A stretch of DNA of 11,855 bases, from NCBI GenBank assembly GCA_002366835.1, contig DFBZ01000164.1, positions 1-11,855 of the forward strand, in the 5' to 3' direction. Below, piece after piece: positions 6,245 to 11,855 of the stretch (position 1 is the stretch's first letter; the number at the start of each line of letters is the position of its first letter). The notes under the pieces were generated by a model. The model saw only the letters and a program-made list of their open reading frames with translations. It was not told the origin of the DNA and made no database searches. Position numbers and translations under genes: made by a program. This stretch comes from Gammaproteobacteria bacterium UBA3067 (GTDB lineage: Bacteria; Pseudomonadota; Gammaproteobacteria; Pseudomonadales; UBA3067).

Positions 6245-7359
6245 GGGAGAATTTAAAGGGCGTTCGTCGTTGCGTGGTGAAAGTTGGCAGTGCCTTGTTG
6301 ACCGATGATGGTCGTGGTTTAAATAAGCAGGGTATTGGTAGTTGGGTGGGTCAGATAGCGGCTTTGCGGATGCAGGGAGTCGAAGTCGTGCTTGTATCCT
6401 CTGGGGCTGTTGCGGCCGGTATGGTGACGCTAGGCATGGATGTTCGTCCTCGCGCGATTCATCTTCTTCAAGCGGCTGCAGCGGTTGGGCAAATGGGTTT
6501 GGTGCAACTGTATGAGTCCCACTTTAAAACTCACGATTTACATACGGCTCAGGTGCTTTTAACCCACGATGACCTGGCGAGCCGTACTCGTTATCTCAAT
6601 GCCCGTAGTACCTTGTTAGCGCTGCTTGAGCTGGGTGTGGTTCCCATCGTGAATGAAAATGACACAGTGGTTACCGAAGAAATACGCTTTGGTGACAATG
6701 ATACCTTGGGTGCTTTGGTGGCAAACTTACTTGAGGCAGATTTATTGCTGGTGCTCACAGATCAGGATGGCTTGTTTGAGCAGGATCCGCGCCTTTTCCC
6801 TGCAGCAAAATTGATTTCTGAATCCCATGCCTTTGCGCCTGCCCTTGATGCAATGGCAGGTGAGAGTCGTAGCGGTCTTGGTCGCGGGGGGATGTCTACC
6901 AAGTTAAGTGCTTCTCGCTTGGCTGCGCGCTCTGGTGCGCATACAGTGCTGGCGAATGGGCGCTCGGATGGGGTAATCAAGCGAGTTATAGACGGTGAAA
7001 ATATTGGAACGCTATTACTGGCCGATCAGCCTGCAGTGGCGGCAAGAAAGCGATGGCTGGCAGGGCATCTTCAAATGCGTGGTGAGCTGGTGTTGGACGC
7101 GGGTGCTGTGCGGGTGCTACGAGAAGGGGGTAAAAGTTTGCTGGCAGTCGGTGTGTTACGTTCATCGGGTGATTTTTTGCGGGGTGAGATGGTGCGCTGT
7201 GTGGATGAAAAAGGACAGGCTGTGGCCTGCGGGCTCATTAATTACTCTGCTGAGGAGTCGAGATTAATTTCTGGGAGAAGCAGCGGTGAGATTGAGGCAG
7301 AGCTGGGTTATATCGCAGAGTCAGAGTTGATTCATCGGGATAACTTGGTGCTGCTGTAA
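6241..7359 (+). CDS. proB: Glutamate 5-kinase (proline biosynthesis)
   Basis: This cytoplasmic enzyme phosphorylates glutamate with ATP, the first and proline-inhibited step of proline synthesis. At 372 residues it has the two-domain form. The amino-acid kinase domain (about 8-255) carries VVKVGSALLT, VSSGAVAAG (52-60), NENDTV (138-143), FGDNDTL (150-156) and LTDQDGL (172-178). A C-terminal PUA domain (about 280-360) follows. The GTG at 6241 is chosen because the N-terminus (MRENLKGVRRCVVKVGSALL) then lines up with Pseudomonas-type ProB. GAGG at 6233-6236 is rather close. proA is not beside it, as is usual in this arrangement after obgE. Confidence 0.95.
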   Translation: MRENLKGVRRCVVKVGSALLTDDGRGLNKQGIGSWVGQIAALRMQGVEVVLVSSGAVAAGMVTLGMDVRPRAIHLLQAAAAVGQMGLVQLYESHFKTHDLHTAQVLLTHDDLASRTRYLNARSTLLALLELGVVPIVNENDTVVTEEIRFGDNDTLGALVANLLEADLLLVLTDQDGLFEQDPRLFPAAKLISESHAFAPALDAMAGESRSGLGRGGMSTKLSASRLAARSGAHTVLANGRSDGVIKRVIDGENIGTLLLADQPAVAARKRWLAGHLQMRGELVLDAGAVRVLREGGKSLLAVGVLRSSGDFLRGEMVRCVDEKGQAVACGLINYSAEESRLISGRSSGEIEAELGYIAESELIHRDNLVLL

Positions 7360-7384
7360 GTGCTAGAGTTCAAAATTTGAACAT

Positions 7385-7412
7385 AAAAAAACCGGCGTTT
7401 GCCGGTTTTTTT
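7385..7412. terminator. Bidirectional terminator between proB and rpsT
   Basis: Seven A, then CCGGC (7392-7396), loop GTTT, GCCGG (7401-7405), then seven T (7406-7412). The symmetrical A-stem-T layout works on both strands, ending proB transcripts rightward and rpsT transcripts leftward. It lies 25 bases after the proB stop and 18 bases beyond the rpsT stop. Confidence 0.9.
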
Positions 7413-7430
7413 ATTCACCAGGGCCGATAT

Positions 7431-7694
7431 TTAGGCCATGGCTTTAATTTGCGCGTTTAAGCGGCTCTTATGTCGAGCAGCTTTATTTTTGTGCATAACG
7501 CCCTTGGTAGCCATGCTGTCAATTACCGGCACAGCAGCTTTGAATGCTGCGCTAGCGGCTTCTTTATCGCCATTATCAATGGCTTTAATAATATTCTTGA
7601 TGCTGGTGCGGACTTTTGAACGCATGGCAACGTTGCGTTGACGGCGCACTTCAGACTGTTTTGCTCGCTTTTTTGCTTGTGGTGAGTTGGCCAA
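7431..7694 (-). CDS. rpsT: 30S ribosomal protein S20 (UUG start)
   Basis: An 87-residue protein starting (M)ANSPQAKKRAKQSEVRRQRN, the hallmark of S20, a helical 16S rRNA-binding protein. Length and the basic, Ala-rich composition match the family. The start codon is TTG (7692-7694 on the minus strand), with AGGAG seven bases upstream (7702-7706) and no ATG that would give the conserved N-terminus. E. coli rpsT also starts with UUG, and there the weak start is part of S20 autoregulation. The same control is likely here by analogy. It is divergent from murJ, as in most Gammaproteobacteria. Confidence 0.96.
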   Translation of the reverse strand: MANSPQAKKRAKQSEVRRQRNVAMRSKVRTSIKNIIKAIDNGDKEAASAAFKAAVPVIDSMATKGVMHKNKAARHKSRLNAQIKAMA

Positions 7695-7774
7695 TGCCTT
7701 GCTCCTAGAAAATGATCGCTGAAATATTAAACGTAAGAACTGTGAGAAACAGCTTCGCCCATAAAAGTTGCGGG

Positions 7775-7803
7775 ACTATGCCTGTTTTTTCTGTTTTTGT
7801 CAA
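7775..7803 (-). promoter_or_regulatory. Sigma-70 promoter for rpsT
   Basis: On the minus strand a perfect TTGACA (7798-7803), a 17-base spacer and CATAGT (7775-7780, four of six). Predicted start near 7768 leaves a leader of about 70 nt before the TTG codon, room for the kind of 5' structure involved in S20 autoregulation. Confidence 0.65.
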
Positions 7804-7937
7804 TTGAATTTGAGGCGATGGGCTGATTAGTGGTGCCCAAGATTTCTAGGTGAAATTGGAACCTCGATAAGGCTACAGTGTAGAAGAAATATGGAGAAGT
7901 GTTACCCACTTGATTACTATTGCCCTCCTATTATGCT

Positions 7938-7966
7938 CTGGCACTATGCAGACAAGCTATTACAAT
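7938..7966 (+). promoter_or_regulatory. Candidate murJ promoter
   Basis: CTGGCA (7938-7943, four of six) and TACAAT (7961-7966, five of six) are separated by 17 bases. Start is predicted near 7973, about 64 bases before the murJ GTG. A second, weaker candidate is TTGATT (7910-7915) with TATGCT (7932-7937), spacer 16. Confidence 0.4.
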
Positions 7967-7980
7967 AACTTAAGGCGCTA

Positions 7981-8004
7981 ACACGGAGGCATCACTTTCC
8001 GTGT
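7981..8004 (+). other. Stem-loop in the murJ leader
   Basis: ACACGGA (7981-7987) pairs perfectly with TCCGTGT (7998-8004) around a 10-base loop. No T-run follows, so it is not an intrinsic terminator. It would form near the 5' end of the murJ mRNA if the predicted start is right, and could stabilise the message or bind a regulator. Confidence 0.35.
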
Positions 8005-8036
8005 GAAGGTCTTCAGTTAAAAATACTGGGGTACAT

Positions 8037-9611
8037 GTGAGCGATAAAAAAGAGGGAAGCCAAAAACCGAAGGGTATGGTTAAGTCTGCGGGTATTGTCA
8101 GTGCCTTTACTATGTTATCTCGTATTTTGGGTTTGGTGAGGGATGTAGTGATTGCTTCTGTATTTGGAGCAAGCATGGGGGCAGATGCTTTTTTTGTTGC
8201 CTTTAAAGTGCCTAATTTTATGCGTCGGCTTTTTGCTGAAGGCGCTTTTGCGCAAGCCTTTGTGCCGGTGTTAACGGAATACAAAACCAAACGCAGTCAT
8301 GCAGAGGTGCAGGAGCTGATCAACTCCGTTGCCGGTACTCTTGGGGCCATACTTGGTCTGCTTACCCTTGTGGCGGTGCTGACTGCGCCATGGTTAATTA
8401 TGGTGTTTGCGCCGGGCTTTGTAGATGAGCCTGACAAGCTTAGCCTTGCTGGGGAAATGCTACGCATTACGTTTCCCTACTTATTATTTATTTCCTTAAC
8501 CGCTTTTGCGGGCAGTATTCTAAATAGTTACGGTCGTTTTGCCGTGCCAGCCTTTGCCCCTGTACTCTTAAATATCTGTCTAATCAGTGCCGCTTTGTGG
8601 TTTTCACCACTATTATCGCACCCCGTTATGGCATTGGCGTGGGGTGTATTTATTGCTGGCGTACTGCAATTGCTACTGCAACTGCCGTTTCTGGCTAAGA
8701 TTCGTCTATTCCCTAAACCGCAGTTTTCCATGTTCGGTCGTCAGCAGCATGAGGGGGTGAAACAAATCATGACCTTGATGCTGCCTGCTTTGTTTGGTGT
8801 TTCTGTTAGTCAAATCAATCTTCTGTTGGATACGGTGCTTGCTTCCTTTCTGGAGACGGGCAGCGTGTCGTGGCTGTATTTTTCAGACCGCTTGGTTGAG
8901 CTGCCGCTAGGCGTGATCGGCATCGCCTTGGCTACCGTAATATTACCCAGTCTCTCGCAAAAGCATGCGGCGCAGTCGCCCAAGGCTTTTTCCAAAACCA
9001 TCGATTGGGCCATGCGAATCGTACTTCTGGTGGGGGTGCCTGCGGCAATTGCTCTGTTCGTGTTGGCAGAGCCGATTATTACGGTACTTTTTCAGCGTGG
9101 TGAATTTGATGCCCATTCGGTGGTGATGTCAGCGCAAAGTTTGCGCGCTTACAGTATTGGTTTGCTCGCTTTCATGTTAATTAAGGTGTTGGCGCCGGGT
9201 TATTTCGCCAGACAAGATACCAAAACCCCTGTAAAAATTGGAATTAAGGCCATGGTGGCGAATATGGTCTTTAATCTGCTGCTGATCTGGCCTCTGGCGC
9301 ATGTGGGCTTGGCATTGGCGACCTCTCTCTCTGCATTCTTAAATGCAGGCTGGCTGCTGCTAGGCTTGCGTCGTCAAGGAGTGTTTCATTTTCAGCCTGG
9401 TTGGGGCTTGTTTCTCTTGCGTTTGGTTTTGGCCTCCAGCGCTATGTTGGCCTCGCTATTCTTTTTGTGGTCCGATTTTCAGCAATGGCTGGACTGGGGC
9501 TTGTTTGATCGAGTTTGGAATATGGGATTGTTGGTATTTGCCGGCGCAGGATCCTATCTGCTTGCCTTGTATTTATTGGGCGTGCGTTTCAAACACATTA
9601 TGGCGCACTAA
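8037..9611 (+). CDS. murJ: Lipid II flippase MurJ (MviN)
   Basis: An inner-membrane protein of 524 residues with about 13-14 hydrophobic segments, belonging to the MOP exporter superfamily. It moves lipid II across the membrane for peptidoglycan synthesis. The conserved N-terminal block SRILGLVRD...DAFFVAFKVPNFMRRLFAEGAF carries residues aligning with essential charges of E. coli MurJ: R29 (R18), R35 (R24), D50 (D39), R63 and R64 (R52, R53), E68 (E57). The GTG at 8037 with a TGGGG run six bases upstream gives 524 residues. An ATG at codon 14 (8076) is an alternative giving an E. coli-like N-terminus. It is divergent from rpsT as expected, but the usual downstream ribF-ileS-lspA cluster is absent. 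Confidence 0.95.
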   Translation: MSDKKEGSQKPKGMVKSAGIVSAFTMLSRILGLVRDVVIASVFGASMGADAFFVAFKVPNFMRRLFAEGAFAQAFVPVLTEYKTKRSHAEVQELINSVAGTLGAILGLLTLVAVLTAPWLIMVFAPGFVDEPDKLSLAGEMLRITFPYLLFISLTAFAGSILNSYGRFAVPAFAPVLLNICLISAALWFSPLLSHPVMALAWGVFIAGVLQLLLQLPFLAKIRLFPKPQFSMFGRQQHEGVKQIMTLMLPALFGVSVSQINLLLDTVLASFLETGSVSWLYFSDRLVELPLGVIGIALATVILPSLSQKHAAQSPKAFSKTIDWAMRIVLLVGVPAAIALFVLAEPIITVLFQRGEFDAHSVVMSAQSLRAYSIGLLAFMLIKVLAPGYFARQDTKTPVKIGIKAMVANMVFNLLLIWPLAHVGLALATSLSAFLNAGWLLLGLRRQGVFHFQPGWGLFLLRLVLASSAMLASLFFLWSDFQQWLDWGLFDRVWNMGLLVFAGAGSYLLALYLLGVRFKHIMAH

Positions 9612-9645
9612 AGAAAGTATATTTTTAGTGTGAGCATATTAAGTT

Positions 9646-9675
9646 GCGCTGAAGCCTTAATGAAAAGCTTCACGC
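9646..9675. terminator. Stem-loop between convergent murJ and the hydrolase gene
   Basis: GCGCTGAAGC (9646-9655) pairs with GCTTCACGC (9667-9675), one bulged base and an 11-base loop. It is the only strong hairpin in the 67-bp convergent gap. Neither side has a convincing T-run, so termination efficiency is doubtful. Confidence 0.3.
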
Positions 9676-9678
9676 TAC

Positions 9679-11175
9679 CTATTTAAAAAATACAGTGCTA
9701 AAGGCTTCAGGATCCACCTTGGGAATATTTGCTTCGAATCCAGTATTAATGGTGTCGATGATTTCATTGCTGACCACGGCGTAACCACGAGCAGTGAGAT
9801 GTATGCCATCCAGAGAAAAAGCACCACCCGTGGCATAAGTAGCATTGACTGAGCCTGTGCCGTAATTGAGGCCGTCTTGTACGTCGTTTAAAAGTGCGGC
9901 GGCATCAACAAATAGGAGCTTGTCGTTGGAGCCAGATATCGCTTGGATGCTGGCATTAAAGGCAGTTCGAGCGGTGCTGATAAGGTTGATTTCCTCAGGG
10001 ATCAGCACATCTTCATCTAAAAGGGCGGCGCTTACCCCCCAGGCTCGAGAGTCATCTTTGGACACAGGTTCGCCGATTTTGGAGGCAGTGGTGAGTAAGA
10101 TAAGATCGTCTGCAGTGGCTTGCCGGATATTGCGTGGTAAGCCTAAGCCGGAAAGATCGGTCAGCTCCTCGTCTTTTATAACGACAGCATTTTGCCCGAC
10201 AGAGAAAAGAATGGTTCTTTTATCTCGCTCTATCTCGGATATATCCCCCTCCTGAAATGCAGCTTGCAAGCCACTGTTATAGACAGCATAACTTGCATTG
10301 AGTAAATCCACAGTGGCTTGATCTTGCAGTGGTAGGGCATTAAAAGGCACCGTGGTGAAAAATGGAATTGCGCTGATATCGGCAATATTCACTAGCACAC
10401 CACTGCCGCCATCAGCGGATAGCGCGCTTACTATTTGGCTGTATATGCCAGCAAAAAGACTTGGGTCGGTAATATCGTTGCTTGCATAAGTGGCGGGATC
10501 GAGATTGCCAAGCCGGTCGACCCCAGTGCCTCCCGATGTGGCGTAGGAAAGGACGTCGTTATTTCCAATCCATAAAACGAAAATAGATGGCTGTTGAGAT
10601 GCTGCATCGTTGAGCATGGTGGTATTTGCAGCACTGGCGAAACGCACGAAATAAGGGTTGGCTGTTGCAGGCTCGGCGCTTACTCCAGCAGGGTCTCCGT
10701 ACCCAGGTGTAACAAGATGAAAGGATTTGGCGCCCGGTACGCCCAGGTTATTGAACGGCCCGCTTAGAGGAGAAAAAACCTCCGTAGTGGGTGTGCCAGA
10801 AATGGGTTCGGGGGACTCTGTTTCGGCATTCAGTACGAGTCGATTAGGGAACTCGCTGCTGGTATTTCCGTTAAACAGTAAACCTCCCAGATTATCGCTT
10901 ACCAATGGCTGATTAAAATCACCTCCGCCAACCTTGGCAAATTGTGCGGCAAGGATGGCCGGGTAGGAGTTTTTTTGCCCATGCAAATAAAGCGCGCCAT
11001 CTGCGTAACCGGCGGTTAAAGAGTCCCCCAGGCTGACAAAATGGCTGAGGTCAGCATTGCCGCTGTTATATTCCGTATTATCTCCAACGGGATCATCAAG
11101 TTCAGAATTACAAGCAAGCAGGGTAGTTAATGTAAGCGTAAAGCCTAGCGAGCGATGGATGCGTTTTTTATTCAT
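9679..11175 (-). CDS. Lipoprotein SGNH/GDSL hydrolase
   Basis: A 498-residue predicted esterase or lipase anchored by lipid to the envelope. The signal peptide MNKKRIHRSLGFTLTLTTLL leads to a lipobox ending LLAC, with Cys22 as the lipidated residue. All SGNH blocks are present: GDSL at 50-53 (Ser52 nucleophile), block II GVPGA (145-149), block III GNND (204-207), and block V DGIH with D456 and H459. The ATG at 11173 has GAGGA eight bases upstream; a TTG five codons earlier is less likely. Asp23 is not at +2 (Asn23 is), which does not exclude outer-membrane sorting. Size and spacing suit the large GDSL lipoproteins found beside FadL/OmpP1 transporters. Here that neighbour is a pseudogene. Substrate unknown; a lipid or fatty ester is plausible. 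Confidence 0.85.
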   Translation of the reverse strand: MNKKRIHRSLGFTLTLTTLLACNSELDDPVGDNTEYNSGNADLSHFVSLGDSLTAGYADGALYLHGQKNSYPAILAAQFAKVGGGDFNQPLVSDNLGGLLFNGNTSSEFPNRLVLNAETESPEPISGTPTTEVFSPLSGPFNNLGVPGAKSFHLVTPGYGDPAGVSAEPATANPYFVRFASAANTTMLNDAASQQPSIFVLWIGNNDVLSYATSGGTGVDRLGNLDPATYASNDITDPSLFAGIYSQIVSALSADGGSGVLVNIADISAIPFFTTVPFNALPLQDQATVDLLNASYAVYNSGLQAAFQEGDISEIERDKRTILFSVGQNAVVIKDEELTDLSGLGLPRNIRQATADDLILLTTASKIGEPVSKDDSRAWGVSAALLDEDVLIPEEINLISTARTAFNASIQAISGSNDKLLFVDAAALLNDVQDGLNYGTGSVNATYATGGAFSLDGIHLTARGYAVVSNEIIDTINTGFEANIPKVDPEAFSTVFFK

Positions 11176-11186
11176 GGTCTTTATCC

Positions 11187-11855
11187 TCAAATTTTATATT
11201 GGGCGCCGAAACCAAAGGCGATGGTTGAATATCTTATTCGCTAGAGAAGGGGGTGTTTACCCCCGACCGCTGATAAAAATCATAATACCCTTCTAATTCA
11301 TCGAATATCAGAAAAAGTTAAAAAAACAACAGTCTATCTTTCTGGAGTCGAATAACAGAGCTAAGAGATGTGGCCGATAGAGTTATTACGGCGTGTTTCT
11401 ATTGTGATGGAGCCGTGTTGGACCGGTGTTTTTTTCGAGGACGTCACATTGCTTTTCTGAGTGTTGAATACCCAAGCACCTACATTAGATGTTTCTGTCG
11501 TTACGTTTGAACGGGTGCTGTTTTCATCGCTTAGGGTGGAAAAAGGCCTAGATTAACTTCCACACTACCGCTCGCGTAACGTGCACTCAAGCCAATACTG
11601 GCGATGTTGTTAAGTTGATAGGCCGCTGAGGGTTGGAGAAACATTGCCTGAATCTCACTGGTATTTATCAGGTGTGAGCCTGACAAACTTTTCTCCCACT
11701 ATGCGGTGTTGCCCAATGGCGTGTAGATATAAAGGTCGGTCGCTGTTTTATAATCAGTCTTATATATCCACCGCCTAAGGCGGTAGCTTGGACAATGGCT
11801 ATGCCGTTGTCCTAAGAATCTACTCATGATATTTTGTTCTGGTCAACAAAACCGG
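11187..11855 (-). pseudogene. Decayed FadL/OmpP1-type outer-membrane transporter gene (partial at window edge)
   Basis: No long frame survives, but the minus strand still reads like a FadL-family beta-barrel in pieces. At 11761-11546: TDLYIYTPLGNTA, a stop, then SEIQAMFLQPSAAYQLNN and IGLSARYASGSVEVNLG, matching the family's 'f.P.G...W.......SxIxt..l.PslaY.ind..siG.G' region. At 11444-11364: KKTPVQHGS...RRNNSIG. At 11311-11237: FDELEGYYDF...GVNTPFSSE, then TAA. At 11225-11187: TIAFGFGAQYKI and the original TGA. Damage includes stops (for example 11699-11701, 11361-11363 and 11234-11236), a one-base loss near 11225, and an internal deletion of roughly 140 codons near 11540. The original stop overlaps the hydrolase ribosome-binding site, indicating a former operon. 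The N-terminus is outside the window or lost. Confidence 0.7.

Noticed and set aside
11445..11545. Possible coding remnant between the two halves of the FadL pseudogene
   Set aside because: No frame gives a convincing family match. This is where the internal deletion seems to lie, so it is kept only as part of the pseudogene span.

Overview
The window looks like chromosome of a marine-type gammaproteobacterium. The ispB / rplU-rpmA-obgE-proB and rpsT / murJ gene blocks, and a ProB whose start and length match the Pseudomonas-like form, point to the Pseudomonas/Cellvibrionales side of the class. That placement is inference from gene order and protein flavour only. Nearly all of the middle (about 2.7-9.6 kb) is conserved housekeeping sequence. 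The two ends are accessory and partly decayed.

Left end (1-2650): the last codons and presumed terminus of an IS30-like insertion sequence, a 137-bp block bounded by perfect 12-bp inverted repeats (90-226), and a 170-bp foldback repeat (285-454). The foldback holds the stop codon of a leftward membrane-bound diguanylate cyclase (451-1710). A 422-bp non-coding gap follows, then an unrecognised 172-residue protein (2133-2651).

Middle (2743-7694): leftward ispB (octaprenyl diphosphate synthase) is divergent from rplU-rpmA (ribosomal proteins L21 and L27), a terminator, obgE (ribosome-assembly GTPase) and proB (glutamate 5-kinase, proline synthesis). Between ispB and rplU sits a possible extra transcription unit: a perfect TATAAT, a 32-codon ORF with a hydrophobic tail, and a terminator-like hairpin. 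proB and the convergent rpsT (S20, UUG start) share a bidirectional terminator. rpsT is divergent from murJ (lipid II flippase). Recognisable promoters lie upstream of ispB and rpsT, with weaker candidates for rplU and murJ.

Right end (9612-11855): murJ is not followed by ribF-ileS-lspA, the usual gammaproteobacterial order. It meets a convergent gene for a 498-residue SGNH/GDSL-hydrolase lipoprotein with a complete catalytic set. Immediately upstream of that hydrolase, in the same direction, is a decayed FadL/OmpP1-type outer-membrane transporter gene. Its remnants in several frames, with stops and indels, can be followed from 11187 to about 11820. Its original stop codon overlaps the hydrolase ribosome-binding site, so the two were almost certainly one operon. 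No CRISPR array, phage module, tRNA or rRNA was seen. The least described elements are the small ORF before rplU, the large foldback repeat, and the hydrolase left without its transporter.
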